From Zingiber officinale (taxonomy: Eukaryota > Streptophyta > Magnoliopsida > Zingiberales > Zingiberaceae): a stretch of DNA of 64,000 nt. Every line of letters starts with the position of its first letter. The first letter of the stretch is position 1. The stretch is from positions 47,435,461 to 47,499,460 of the forward strand of contig NC_056005.1 of the NCBI RefSeq assembly GCF_018446385.1. The letters are read 5' to 3'. Positions 1 through 11,849 of this stretch are shown one piece after another. Made by a program: the position numbers and the translations under genes. The notes under the pieces were generated by a model that searched no databases, was not told the origin of the DNA, and saw nothing but the letters and a program-made list of their open reading frames with translations.

Positions 1-650
1 GAGTGACTCTTAGGCCTTTTCTCCAGTGACTTTGGAAGGCTCTTCCCCAATTTCCTTTCCTCTTGGTGGTGGTCATCCACTCGTGGTGGTTGTCTTCTCT
101 CCAGAGGTTCTTGGGTGATTCACATGGTGCCGAGGGATATTCCACTGGCTATATCGGAGTGTTCTTCTTCTCCAGCATAGGGTTATCCTCTCACTGGCAT
201 CATTGTTCCTCCCCTTCCCTCTCCGTGTTTCTTTGGTCTTCTTGGTTTTCTTCGATTCCTCTTTCCTCCTCTTACCTGGCTCTCGAAGGAAGACCTTTTC
301 TCAGTCAAACCTTGATGTACCACATGTCATTGAAGCTTGTCTGACAAAGCTTTTCGAGAAAATTGCATCTTCGGTTGCCACACTGCAGAAAAGGAAAGAT
401 CCTGCCGAATCAATGCACATTAAAGTTCATTGATTGGAACAACTATTATCATTAATTGGAGGATTGAATTTTTGGAAGGCTAGTGTCAAATTTGAATTGG
501 TGATTGGTTGGGACCACAAGTCTTATTTTGGTGAAGCATGTTGCCTCATTTCAAGCATCGTGGTGGTTGGATTTTAACTTTGGTTTTCAAGCACATTGAC
601 TTTGGTGGCCTTCATTTCTCATTGATTCAAATACGTAGAATTTATACATA
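1..650 (+). other. LINE leader, non-coding
   Basis: No convincing gene is seen here. The segment is T-rich and pyrimidine-rich in its first 300 bases and lies directly upstream of the LINE ORF1 start at 651. The small open frames in it have no recognisable domain. It is best read as the 5' untranslated region of the LINE. Confidence 0.5.
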
Positions 651-2108
651 ATGGGGGAAAATAAAAAAGGCTTCAAATACTCCCCTTTGAGTCAAGCCAA
701 GGTCTCCTTTGAAGAGAGCAGATTTAGTACATTGCATGCTATGGTCAATAATGCAGCAAATGCCTTAGCTGATGGCGCTCCACACATTGGTGTGACGGCT
801 GATGAGGTGGCTGGTGATGTGGCCGATGTTGGGACTGAAACTGTAGCTTCTGGTGGCATTCTCCATGGACATGTTGAGCAACAAGTTGTAGCATCACCAC
901 CGGTGGGAGGAGATACTGTGTCGGCGGTTGTGCAACAAGAGGAGAAAGATAACCCATTGGAAGCCAATGATGCTGCAGGAGCTGACACTCAACCTACCCA
1001 GCCGACACAAAAGAAGACTTGGGCAAGCTTATTCAAGAACAATCGGAAGCCAACATCTGGCATGTCATTGGACCAATATGAAGCTAAAGGCAAGAGACTA
1101 TCTTTTGATTTTGATGATATTGATGACATCGAAGACATCGAAGACACCCTGAATTTTTGTCTCGTTGGTTATTTCATGGGGCAACACCTAGGAAGAAATG
1201 GAGTCCATGCGATAGCCAACTAGTGGAAGGTTCACTACAAATTCTTTATGCACAAAAGTGGATGAGTAGTCTATCGTTTTGATACAAAAGAGGATCGCGA
1301 TAAAGTCTTACAAGGAGGGCCTTATTTTGCTTTTGGAGTTCTCATTTTTCTGAAGATTATGCCAAGGTGTTTTCTCTTCCAAGAGGATGGCCGGTTTGTC
1401 CCAGCTTGGATATAAATCCATGGTTTACCACCGGATTGTTGGTCACGGAAGGTCTTGAGTATGATTGGTTCGGAGGTCGAGAAACCTTTATACACGGATA
1501 ACTTAACGAGATCAAGGGAGCGACTAGAGTATGCTCGTCTTTTGGTGGAGGTTCCGATCATTGGGGATAGAATTTATAAGGTTCTAATGATATTACCTAC
1601 CGGTGTGCAGATTGATCTCAGAATCATTTATGAAATAGTGTCTGAATATTATGAGACTTGTAAGAATATTGGTCATCGAAAGGAAGACTGTGGTGGTCCA
1701 CATCGCGCAGGAAGGGCGAGATCTAAATCAACAGTTTACTGGGGGAGAAGGAGATCAAGACTGAGATACAGAAGTTGGGCAAGGCGACCAAGTCAACAAC
1801 CATAAAATATGGAGGATACAGTGACACAGAATGATTTAGCAATTGTGGTGGTGCATAGTCCTAAGACCATGGCAGTTGAACATCCCTGAGATCATGATGA
1901 GGTGGATGCACAGTATGTACATCATGAAGAGATGGCAAATGTAGAGGAGTTGTCTACTATACCGGGGGTCTCAAGTGGCAAGGAGGCCTCTTCCTCTTCA
2001 GCAGATCATCAATCTCAAACAGATAGTAGTGGTGCAACTCCATCCTCGGCACCATCATCTTTAGTTGTATCTATGACACTGGGATCAACTTCTTCAACAT
2101 CCTCTTAG
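651..2108 (+). pseudogene. LINE ORF1 (gag-like), frameshifted
   Basis: ORF1 of plant L1 elements is an RNA-binding chaperone. The frame opens at 651 (MGENKKGF) and runs as a low-complexity acidic protein with a DFDDIDDIEDIEDT stretch near residue 162. It then enters a DUF4283-like region at about 1140-1420 (WKVHYKFFMHKSGWVVYRFD is visible around 1224-1283 in a frame broken by stops). A retroviral-type zinc knuckle lies at about 1645-1694 as YETCKNIGHRKEDCGG. Its first cysteine has become tyrosine (TGT to TAT), so the knuckle is damaged. A Ser/Thr-rich tail ends at 2108. Frameshifts and stops occur at about 1221, 1430, 1803 and 1887. Confidence 0.75.
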
Positions 2109-2218
2109 GTTGATTCTGTAAGCCATAAAGGGAAGAGCAAGGAAGTAATTGGAAGCACAGTGCCCCTACGAAGTGGATGACAACTACGGGTACGAGCAGC
2201 CCGACCAAGAGGTGTCAA

Positions 2219-3135
2219 ATGAAGATAGTCGCTTGGAATATTAGGGGCTTTCACAAGTCCCTAAAGCATGGAGGGTGCACCACCTCCTTAAGCAGAAAGA
2301 TATTCAAGTGATGGTGTTATTAGAGACAAAGCTAGATGGGACTTCTCTTGCTCCTATTATGCATAGGCGATTTTCAGATATGGGGCATGTTCATAATTTT
2401 TCTATGTCTAATCATGGGCGTATGCTGCTTCTTTGGGACTAACACAGAGTTGATATGGATGTTCTCTCGATATCCGAACAATTCATTCATTGCTGGGTTC
2501 AGCGTCGGGTTTCTGGGAGTGATTTTTTAGTAACATTTGTTTATGGATTTCACTCTATTGGTACTCGAAGACTGTTATGGGAGGCTCTTATGGACCTTGG
2601 GGATCTATATCTGAGCCATGGTTGATTCTTGGTGATTTTAATTCCATTATATCAACATTGGATAGATAAGGGGGTTCTCCAGTCACTAACTATGAAATGC
2701 GAGATTTCAAAATTTTTACTCAAGTATGTGGCTTGGTGGATCTTCGCTCCATTGGATGTCAGCTCACTCGGACCAATGGTACGATTTCTTATAAATTGGA
2801 TATAGATTTGGTGAATTCTTTTTGGTTATTGGCAGATTTTGATGCTTATGAGGAGTCTACGACACCGAGTTGTCTCTCGAGCCACTCTTGTACCATAGTA
2901 CACATTTTAGCAAAAGATCAACCTCCAAACTGTCCTTTCAATTTCCTTAATATGTGGTCATCCAATGAAGGTTTCACCGAGCTTGTGTTGGACTCTTGGT
3001 CGGCACCGGTTCTTGGGAATGCTCAATTCATTCTTAAAGCAAAGTTGACCCGTTTGAAGAGCAGGTTGAGGGAGTTGAATAAAAATCATTTTGGGCACAT
3101 TTCAGAGAAGGCGAGAAGAGCAAATGAGGATTGAG
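2219..3135 (+). pseudogene. LINE ORF2, AP-type endonuclease domain, broken
   Basis: ORF2 appears to start at the ATG at 2219 (MKIVAWNIRGF), the usual opening of plant L1 endonucleases. The metal-binding glutamate motif appears as LLETKLDG at about 2320 and the catalytic aspartate motif as ILGDFNSI at about 2623-2646. The last motif, normally SDH, is degenerate as SSHS near 2880. Several frameshifts and stops interrupt the frame. The domain nicks target DNA to prime reverse transcription. Confidence 0.75.
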
Positions 3136-5054
3136 AAGAGATTCATAAAGGGGTTCTAGTAGGAGGAATTATTCTCATTGATTATGATCATATACGGAGG
3201 AAGGTCACTCTACTTGTGGAGGCAGAGAAATAGTTTTATCAACAGCGTGCGAAGAATATTTACTTAAGAAGCTTTGATAAGTGTACTAAATTCTTCTATG
3301 ATGTAGTGAAGCGTAATAACAAGAGAAATGCTATTATTACACTCACAAAGCGAAATGGGGAGCAAACATCAAGCTTGGGTGAAGTGGCAGATGAATTTGT
3401 GGGCTTCTTTCATGATCTACTTGGGCAAAAGGTGGCGTGTAACCCTATGGACAACAGTAGATTTCCTGGAAGAAAACCCACTCATGGTCAATCTGAGGAC
3501 TTAATTAGGTCGTTGGAGGTGGAGGAAATTAAAGCAGCCTTATATGACATCGGGAGTGACAAGGTGTCGAGTCCAGATGGATATGGAGCGAAGTTTTTCA
3601 CTTCATTTTGGGATATTGTTGGGCCAGATTTTATCACAGCTGTTCAAGAATTTTTTCTGAGTGGTGAACTACTCAAATAGTGGAACTATTCATTGATATC
3701 GTTGGTCCCAAAGGCATACCATGCCCCAAGAGTTTCAGATTACCGGCCTATCTCCTATTGTAATTTGTTCTACAAGGTTATTGCAAAGGTATTGGTTGGT
3801 CGGTTAGCAGGGGTTTTGGGGCACTTATTGGATCCGGCGCAAGCTGCTTTTGTGAAAGGACATTCTATTGGTGACAATATTAATCTCACTCAGGAGTTGC
3901 TACGGAAGTATGCACGCAAAAGAATATCCCTGAGATGTATGATCAAGGTTGATTTACAGAAGGCATTTGATACAGTAGATTGGGATTTTCTTATGGAGAT
4001 CCTCGTTGATTTTGGTTTTCCCCAACGATATTGTGGATGGATTAGGGAGTGTGTAACTATGACCTCTTACTCTATTTCTCTAAATGGTGGAATCTATGGA
4101 ATTTTTAAGTGGGTGTCGCGGTCTAAGACAAGAGGACCCCCTATCTCCTCTACTTTTTGGTCTGTGCATAGAAGTATTATCACGCAGGTTGCAGGTTGCA
4201 AGTTGCAGGTTTCTTCCTTAATGCCCTCTTTTCACTTCCATCCTATGTGTAAAGAGGTCGGCATCACACATCTTGCATATGTCGATGATTTGATGTTGTT
4301 TGTACGGGCGGATGAGTCCTCAATTAAAATATTGGCGGATTGTTTGGAGGTTTTTGGCAATGAAGCAGGACTTCGGGCTAATTCTCTGAAGTCTCATAGG
4401 TATATGGTAGGGATTGATGATCGAACAAAAAATCGTCTGCTCCAAATTACTAGGTTCCAAGAAGGGACATTTCCATTCTGATACTTGGGGATTCCACTAG
4501 CGGCGGAAAAATTACGAATTACAAACTATGGACTATTACTTGATACTATTACAAAGAAGATTAATTCTTGGCCAAAGCAAACTTTATCTTATGCGGGGCG
4601 CTTGGAGTTAGTGAAGATGGTGCTTCAAGGAGTGGAGTATTATTGGCTTTCTATGCTCCCGGTTCCCGACGATGTCATTGAAAAGATCAAAACAATATGT
4701 CGTGCATTTGTGTGGTCTTCAAACCATCCTCCTATTTCCTGGGCCACTTTATGTCTTTCGAAACATGATGATGGTTATAGAATTCACGACCTTCATCCAT
4801 GGAATGAGACTCTTCTTAGCAAAATACTATGGACGATATCATTATCTCAAAGGGGTTGATTTTTGGCAATGGGAGGTCAAAGTCTCAGACTCTTCGCTTA
4901 TCAAACGACTTATGGGCATTCAGAACAAAATCCATGGGACTACAAGTGGAAGTGGGGAGGCGAACAGATTGATGGTTGAGTGGTTTGCAGCGAGGCAAAA
5001 TGGGACTGCAAATGCATATGATTTCCTTATGCTAAGAGGTCCTGAAGTGGCGTG
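3136..5054 (+). pseudogene. LINE ORF2, reverse transcriptase domain, broken
   Basis: Recognisable RT blocks follow in order: the pre-finger segment with SPDGYGAKFF near 3575, DYRPISYCNLFYKVIAK at about 3738-3788, AFVKGHSIGDNI near 3850, motif A as MIKVDLQKAFDTVDW at about 3940-3984, and motif C as AYVDDLMLF at about 4275-4301. Plant L1 elements usually have FADD at motif C, so YVDD is atypical here. Stops at 3678 and 4479 and a frameshift near 4857 disable the frame. The domain continues past the LTR insertion into the segment at 7601. Confidence 0.85.
5050..5054 (+). repeat. Target-site duplication of solo LTR, left copy
   Basis: The five bases gcgtg precede the LTR and acgtg follows it at 7601-7605. 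One mismatch separates the two copies. Removing the LTR and one copy restores the host LINE reading frame, which supports the assignment. Confidence 0.7.
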
Positions 5055-7600
5055 TGTTGGAATGTATACTAAAAGCCTAGTTTTTGTATAAACATTTATT
5101 TAGAAATAAAAATCACATTGGTCAAATATCTACATTTATGCTAAGTGTAGTTGTCCGTTTAATTTATATTGTAGATAACATGGTGTGAGGAGACACATAG
5201 AAGTTCATGTTATCAGTTCCTTATAAATTATAAACAGTTGCTCACAACCTTGATGGAATGGGACAAACCATTGGAGTGGTTGTAGTGTAATTAGGTATTA
5301 GTTTATCTTGACTAATAAATTACACTACTACACTATGAGTGTATTGAGCAGGACCATTTGAGGTAGTTTCTTTTTATACTGACTATATAAAAGAACAAAC
5401 CTTTGTTATTATGAAAACATGTACTCTTAATCATGATATAATAACAAGCACGTATATTTAATATTTATTTCTTTAATTTATCAAAGGGTGTGATTTAGCT
5501 CGTTAAATCAATATGCTCGATAAGTTGGGAAATGATATTATTTATATGGTGTGTTGTTGATTATAGAATGAAACTGTGTCCTAGTAATTTAGGTTGATGA
5601 TGTCCCCTTGAGGAGCTCATAAAGATTATCATGTAAACCCTGCAGGTGGACTTAGTCCGACATGATGATAAGGTTGAGTGGTACTACTCTTGGAGCTAGA
5701 TATTAATTAAGTGAGTTATTAGTAACTCATTTAATTAATGGTCATTCAATATCTTAAACATAGGGAGACTAACACACTCATAATAAGAATAAGCCCATAT
5801 TGCAATATGGGATAGGTGCGGTAATGCAATAATAACTCTTTAGTGATATGAGTTATTATTGATGAACTTGAGTTGGGTGTTCAGGGCGAACACGGGAAGC
5901 TCAAGCTCACCAGGAGACCAAAGTCAATTCCTCCTCTAGGTCTCTATTGTAGCCTCTTATATAAAGCCTTATATCTACCCAAAGCCTAGCTTCTTAAGGC
6001 CCAAGTTAGGGTCGGCCAAGCCTTGCTTGGAGACCAAGCAAGGGGCCGACCAAGCTAAGTTTGGAGCCTAAGCTAGGGCCGGCCAAGCCTTGCTTGTGCC
6101 CAAGCAAGTGGCCGGCCACATCATGAAGAGAAGGAAGTTTTATTTTGTAAAATATTTCCTTTTATAGAGATCCATAAAAAGGATTTAAAAGGATGATTTT
6201 AATATAAAACTTCCCTTTTTAAGATCGGTCATAAAAGGAAATAAAAAAGAATTTTTATTTTGTTAAAAACTTTCCTTTTATGTTGATTTTAAAAGAGAGT
6301 TTTAAATTTTAAAATCTTTCCTTTTATAAATTTATACAAAGGAATAAAAGAGAGATTTGAAATCTTTCCTTATTTGTAGTTATCTATAATGTGTAAGAAA
6401 GATTTTAATTTTTTATAAAACTTTCCTTTTGTAACCATATTTTATTTTAAATCTTATCTTTCATAGATATCCATAAAAGGATTTAAAAGAGAGATATATT
6501 AATTTATAAAACATTCCTTTTATAACTATCCACAAAAGGAATTTTAAAAGAGAGATTTTAATTTTGTTTAAAATCTTTCCTTGCTTGGAGAATAAGCATA
6601 TGGCCAGCCATGTCATGGGAGAAAAGGAAGTTTTATTTTTTGTTATAAAACTTTCCTTTTTTGACAAGACCAAGGAATATAAAAGAGAATGAGGGGGTGT
6701 CTCACCTAATAACACATCTTCTATTCCTCTCCTGTCTTCCTTGGTGGTGGTCTGCCCTTTGCTCTTCCTCTTCTCTTCATCTTTATGGCTGACGACATCA
6801 AGACTTGAAGGTTGGATTGGTGGCCGGTTCATGCTTGGAGAAGAAGGAGAAGAAGGAGGCATTGTTTCCTAGCATCCCTTGGAGCTTGGTTGGTGGCCGA
6901 ACTTCATCATCTCTTGGAGAAAGTTGGTGGTCAAAACTTGGAAGGAAGAAGAAGGCTTGGGTGGATTCCCGTCTTGGTAGATCGTCGCCCACACGACGTC
7001 TGAAATAAGAAGAGGAATACAATAGAGGATCATGAGATCTATAAGTTACAAGAGGTATAACTAGTTATTAGTTTCCGCATCATAACTAGTTCATCTTTTG
7101 TATAGATCTTGAAAAACCAAATACAAGAGGTTATTGATTTAAGTTATCATTTTTGTTATCGATTTTATTTTTCAATTTCATGTTTCGATAATGTGTTTCT
7201 ATTAGGTCTCTATAGTTAAACCTAGTTTACTGTAAGAAGTTAAATATCTAATTTCTCTATGAGGCTTTGTCTAGGAAGTGGTGGATGATCTCATACCCAA
7301 GAAGGCCTAGTGCCTCGCCATGTTTAACCTGGAAGTCGATCTTAGAAATAGATATTTGATAACTTTTGTAATATGGTTTAACTTAGGAAGATCACATCGG
7401 TTGAACTTGGAGTAAGAATGTTAAGTTTCGTTCCGAATCCAAGTTTAACTTCTAAAGGGGAAATTTGGATTAATAATGTTAATCATCGTCTGCAATCCAA
7501 ATTTAACTTTAGTAGAACACATGGGTAGCTAGGATAGTTCTATGCTTGTACAAATTTTTACACAGGGGAACTAGGACGGTATTCCGAGTAGCAACCAACA
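5055..7600 (+). mobile_element. Solo LTR of a Copia-1-related element
   Basis: The 2546-bp segment starts TGTTGGAATG and ends GCAACCAACA, the same termini as the Copia-1 LTRs at 14548 and 21334, to which it is clearly but distantly related along its length. There is no internal retroelement sequence, so it is a solo LTR left by LTR-LTR recombination. It contains a TATA box at 6678-6684 and a GC-rich block at about 6000-6120 with repeated GGCCGGCC-type palindromes and paired aagcaagg/ccttgctt inverted repeats. Confidence 0.9.
6678..6684 (+). promoter_or_regulatory. LTR TATA box
   Basis: TATAAAA lies in the context caaggaatataaaaga. The same context recurs in both Copia-1 LTRs (16053, 22749) and, inverted, in the solo LTR at 27665. 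It is the probable Pol II promoter core of this LTR family. Confidence 0.7.
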
Positions 7601-7945
7601 ACGTGGGCATCATTGGTTTGGAGGTCGGAGATTATGCCGAAGCATCGCTTCATTCTTTGGTTACTTGCCCATGGGAGGCTACAAACAACCGATAGATTGT
7701 CATATGAGGAAAACAAGACATGTGTGCTTTGCCAAGGTCAAGACAAGTTGAATGGTCACTTGTTCTTTGAGTGCTCTATCACATGTGCTCTTTGGAACTA
7801 CATACGAGGTTGGCTAGAGATAAATCATGAAGTTAACTTAGTGGTGGACCTATTTTACATTCTTGGCCAACACTACAAAGACACAAGTCATAAAATGAAA
7901 GGTCGATATCTTGGAGTTTCTAGTATGATATATGTTCTATAGGAA
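7601..7945 (+). pseudogene. LINE ORF2 C-terminal zf-RVT domain
   Basis: The segment encodes MPKHRFILWLLAHGRLQTTD followed by a Cys/His cluster (CVLCQ, then GHLFFECSITCALW). This is the signature of the zf-RVT zinc-binding region at the end of plant L1 ORF2. It is in frame with the sequence left of the solo LTR once the LTR and one target-duplication copy are removed. The frame closes at 7940. Confidence 0.8.
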
Positions 7946-8455
7946 GCCCGCAACAGATGTCGCTTTGAAGGAATGGTTCCTGATATCGATAGGATGTTGT
8001 GGAAAATCCAAATCTATATTTATCGATTTGTGGACTTATGCAGGAATTAAAGAGGTCAACCTCTTGCTATCCAAGTTAACATTGATTTCATTGGTGAATG
8101 GATAAGTCCGCATTTTCATCGGTGATTGGAGCAGATCGCAGTTTTTATTTCATTGGTGAATGGTGCTTTTCGATTGTAGTTTATTTTGTGGTTGATTTCA
8201 TGTTGGTGGCAAGCAGATTCGTTGGTGGCATTCTGATGAAAAATTATGGAAGAGTGATGGCAACATCTGATTGGTCTCATGGAGGTGCATGGCATGTTCA
8301 TGTACTTATAGATTGTACGTACAAGAGATATCATGACTCTCTTATTGAGTGACACCTCATGCATGGGGTGTGAGATTATAATTCATGATGTACGCTCTTG
8401 GATTGTGTGTTCAAGATTGTAAAAGCTTGAACATATTATAATACAATTTACCAAT
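7946..8455 (+). other. LINE 3' region
   Basis: No conserved coding domain is seen. Part of the segment still looks like C-terminal ORF2 coding sequence in shifted frames, followed by AT-rich 3' untranslated sequence. Two overlapping small open frames on opposite strands near 8098-8364 have no recognisable domain and were not called. Confidence 0.4.
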
Positions 8456-8460
8456 TTTTG

Positions 8461-8473
8461 TGAAATTACCTTA
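8461..8473 (+). repeat. SINE target-site duplication, left copy
   Basis: The 13-bp word tgaaattacctta is repeated exactly at 8690-8702. The two copies bracket a tRNA-derived SINE. Confidence 0.9.
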
Positions 8474-8689
8474 TGTCGTCCCTTCAGGACGGTCTAGTAG
8501 GTAGAATATGAGGTATTGTCACCATAAGGTCTGGGGTTCAAAGCTCGATAAAGCTGAGGTAAATGCCTCCCTTATGTGCTAGTTACTATTCCAAAGGCTA
8601 ATAGGCGCTCATGATTTACCTCCTCCGTGTTGGCCCTAGGATGGGTTGGCAGAGGCGTTGGGGGCGAGCGTATTCGCCTTTTGCCACCA
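8474..8689 (+). mobile_element. tRNA-derived SINE, 216 bp
   Basis: The element is flanked by perfect 13-bp direct repeats. It has a Pol III B-box-like word GGTTCAAAGCTC at about 8532-8543 and an A-box-like stretch (ctagtaggtag) about 40 bp upstream, which is typical of a tRNA-derived head. The body ends in gccttttgccaccat without a long poly(A). The exact target duplication indicates a fairly recent insertion. I do not recognise the family name. Confidence 0.8.
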
Positions 8690-8702
8690 TGAAATTACCT
8701 TA

Positions 8703-9980
8703 GTTGACATTAATATTTGTCTTCATCCAATGAATCCAATGCATGAGCAATTCAAATTGTTTACTTTTCAACTAATGCATCTAATGCATGAATAATTCAA
8801 GTTGTACACTCCTCTTTCTTCATGAATTCAAATTCATGAAATCACTTAATGAGTCCAACTTATTAATCATCAATCCAATTGACTCAATGAGTCTAATTCA
8901 AATTGGACTTAATCCAATAATTAGATCTAATTGAGTCTAACTCAATGAGTCTAATTTGAATTAGATTTAATCCAATGATTCATCATATAAATCCATCTCC
9001 ATTGACTTGTTCTTTGTGTGTGACCCAATATATTATTATAACGTTGGTAATGTATCCATCAATATTTAGATACATAAGCAATGAGTGGCATCTAGCAAGA
9101 CATCATTGCTACCCAAGTGACGAGAATGTTGAGATCCGACTTAACCTTTTCATGGCTATTATCTTTTATAACTCAATCCTTTTATCCTTGATATCTAAAT
9201 TAATCAATGAGGCATAGACCATGTCATCCTCTTATCAATCTTTGTGTTTCTTGATCTCTAAGTAGATACACTCAATCAAATAAGCTCAATATCGCATATT
9301 GACTCATTTAAGCATGACCATGCATTCTTGTGTTCTACTAATCAAGGGGCCCATAGATATCACTTCCATTATATGGAAGGGATAGATTCTATTTATATCA
9401 CTCACATCCCTTCACATAACTTATTGCATACCCAGTGATTGACTTTATGATCCACCCTGTTACGGGTGACGTTTGTCAATACCAAAGTGTACAACTCCTT
9501 ATGTAGGGAACCATAATGACTTCAGGTCTAAGGACTATTCATACTAATAGTCACATGAGAATATTTATCACACTCATATAATGATCCATGAAATATTCTC
9601 ATGGCAGGTCATTCAGTATATATTCTCTAATATATACTCATGTGTCAATCTGGTATCTCATATTTATGACTTGTGAGATTAAGTCATCCGTTGACCTACA
9701 TGCTAGTCTCAACGCATTAATATTGTCCTTGCATATTAATGCTTGAATAAGAATAGTTAAGAATAGTATTCTATGTATATCTACAATATCTCACTATCAA
9801 TTTAATCAATTAATATGTTGTAGATTAGAACCTCCTACTCTGGGATATTATTATACTTATTCATTCGGCACTGAATTTAAGTTAATATAATAACCAACTT
9901 TGCCTTTATTGATAATGAAATATGATACAAAATGAGCCCTTTATAATCATCTCATAATTGGTACAGGGCTAATACTAACA
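8703..9980 (-). mobile_element. Downstream LTR of Copia-2 (minus strand)
   Basis: Read on the minus strand, the polypurine tract AGTGGGAGAT at 9981-9990 is followed directly by TGTTAGTATTAGCCC, the start of a long LTR. The LTR runs leftward for at least 1.28 kb to the SINE and probably a little beyond. The far end was not resolved. It carries several short direct and inverted repeats of the kind seen in long Copia LTRs. Confidence 0.65.
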
Positions 9981-9993
9981 ATCTCCCACTAGC
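9981..9993 (-). promoter_or_regulatory. Copia-2 polypurine tract
   Basis: On the minus strand the sequence reads tagtgggagat immediately before the LTR TGTTAG start. It matches the PPT of Copia-1 (agtgggagat). It primes plus-strand DNA synthesis. Confidence 0.7.
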
Positions 9994-11030
9994 ACTAGTG
10001 TCAATCACTGAAATATCTAATACCTAATAACCTAGTAACCTAGTATGACCATCATTCTTCCTCTGTGTCAAAGCTTTGGTCAAGGGATTCGCAATGTTAG
10101 CATTAGTTAATTCTCTGCATATTCTCACATCTCCTCTATCAATAATCTCTTGAATGAGATGGAACCACTATAGTATTGAATACCCAGCATCATCATTTAA
10201 ACAAAATACATACCCTAACCAAGTCTTTCATTAAAAAAAAAATTCCAAGCCAAGTCTTCACTGACTAAAGAGTAGGGATATCATTTTCAATGAGAAGTAT
10301 GTCATCTACATACAATATGAGAAAGATAACTATGCTCCCACTAACCTTCTTGTAGACATAAGGTTTATCTTCATTCTTAATGAAACTAAATATTTTGATT
10401 GCGTCATCAAATCGAAGATTCCAGCTTCTAGAAGCTTGCTTCAATTCATAAATAGATCTTTACAACTTACAAACCTATCCAACATTCTTTGGATCTACAA
10501 ACCCCTTAAGTTGTGTCATGTACACATTCTTGAGTATATTTCCATTAAGAAATACGATTTTGACATCCATTTGTCGGATCTCATAATCATAGTAAGCTGC
10601 AATATCAAGTAAAATCCAAATGGACTTAAGCATCGCAACTGGTTAAAAGGTGTCATCATAATCTATACCATGAATTTTCTTGAATCCTTTAGCCACCAAT
10701 CTACATTTATAGGTATGCATATGACCATCCATGTCAGTCTTCACTTTGAAGACCCACTTAGACCCAATGGGTTTGATTTCTTCAGGTGGATCAACCAAAG
10801 TCCATACTTGGTTAGTGTACATGGATTCCATTTTGGATCTCATGGCCTCTAGCCATTTCTCAAAATTTGGGCCCTGTACAACTTTCTGATAAGATGTAGA
10901 CTCGTTAAGACCAACTAGCACTACATCACCATTGTTAGACAAGAGAAAAGAATATCTCTCAGGTTGACGACGGGTCCTATCAGATCTGCGTAGAGCTTGT
11001 GCTACTTTAACAGGTTGTTGCTCCATAACT
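9994..11030 (-). pseudogene. Copia-2 reverse transcriptase / RNase H remnant
   Basis: Read on the minus strand, the clearest part (11026-10643) encodes the N-terminal RT region, including LRRSDRTRRQPERY, NQVWTLVDPPE and KPIGSKWVFKVKTDMDG, a standard Copia pol signature. Further down, LYVDDILL is readable near 10290-10320, and the end of RNase H (ANPLTKAL) is readable near 10085. Most of RNase H is deleted between these two points. Stops and frameshifts make it non-functional. In Copia elements this enzyme copies the RNA genome and degrades it. Confidence 0.85.
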
Positions 11031-11335
11031 TCTTTTGGTGAAAAAAATCATGCTCCACAACTTTTTCTTGGGATATTATACAAAATAGCACTTGTCTGAT
11101 TTGGGTTCTAGTTTATCTGAGACTTGTTGTCAAACATAAGCCTCACAACCCCAAATATTCATGAAAGATATTTTGGGACTCTTCCCAGTCTATATCGTAT
11201 ATTATGTCTTTATAACGGCCTTAGATGGAATACGGTTAAATGTGAAAGTGGTCGTCTCTAGAGCATATCCTTAGAAAGAAGTAGGAAGTTTTGTTTGACT
11301 CATCATGAGTCGTATCATATCTAATAAAGTATAAT

Positions 11336-11816
11336 TTATCCTTTTTGATACACCATTCCATTATGGTGTTCCAGGTAGAGTGAGTTGAGATATGATCTCA
11401 CACTTAACGAGATTGTCATGAAATTCTTGGCTAAGATATTCCCCACCTCAATCTGATGAGAGCATCTTAATACTCTTGTCAATTTGATTTTGTACTTCAT
11501 TTTTGAATTCTTTGAATTTTTCAAAGGATTTAGACTTTTGTCTTATTAGATACACATAGTCATATCTACTAAAATCATCAGTAAAAGTAATGAAGTAATG
11601 GTAACGACCTCTAGCTGCTATTCTAAAAGGGCCACATACATCTGTATGTATGAGTTTTAACAAGTCATTAGCTCTTTCTCTATGTCCACTAAATGGAGTC
11701 TTTATCATCTTGCCTTGAAGATAAGATTCGCATGTATTATATGATTCAACATCAAATGAGCCCAAAAGTCCATCCTTATGGAGTTGGGATATGCGACTCT
11801 CATTTATGTGACCCAA
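11336..11816 (-). pseudogene. Copia-2 GAG-pre-integrase and integrase core remnant
   Basis: The minus-strand frame from 11816 encodes MGHINESRISQLHKDGLLG, then CESYLQGKMIKTPF, which is the GAG-pre-integrase zinc-binding region. It continues into the rve core with LIHTDVCGPFRIAARGRYHY and FITFTDDFSRYDYVYL, holding the first two catalytic acidic positions. A frameshift near 11450 leads into a second segment (11336-11524). The C-terminal part of integrase is decayed. Confidence 0.9.
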
Positions 11817-11849
11817 GCGATAATACTAGAGATATGTTTGGTTCAAATC

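Larger units (their letters stand above)
1..8455 (+). mobile_element. L1-type LINE, decayed, split by a solo LTR
   Basis: This is a non-LTR retrotransposon on the plus strand. The order of parts is a leader (about 1-650), an ORF1 with a DUF4283-like region and zinc knuckle, an endonuclease beginning at 2219, a reverse transcriptase, and a zf-RVT-type C-terminal domain that resumes after a 2.5-kb Copia LTR insertion at 5055-7600. Several stops and frameshifts break both reading frames, so it is not autonomous. The 3' untranslated part runs to about 8455. No clear poly(A) tail or flanking target duplication was found, and the 5' boundary may lie outside the window. The layout fits plant L1 elements, which encode their own target-primed integration machinery. 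Confidence 0.85.

Noticed and set aside
63-433. Two overlapping plus-strand frames near the window start
   Set aside because: They lie in the T-rich LINE leader, are low in complexity and have no domain.
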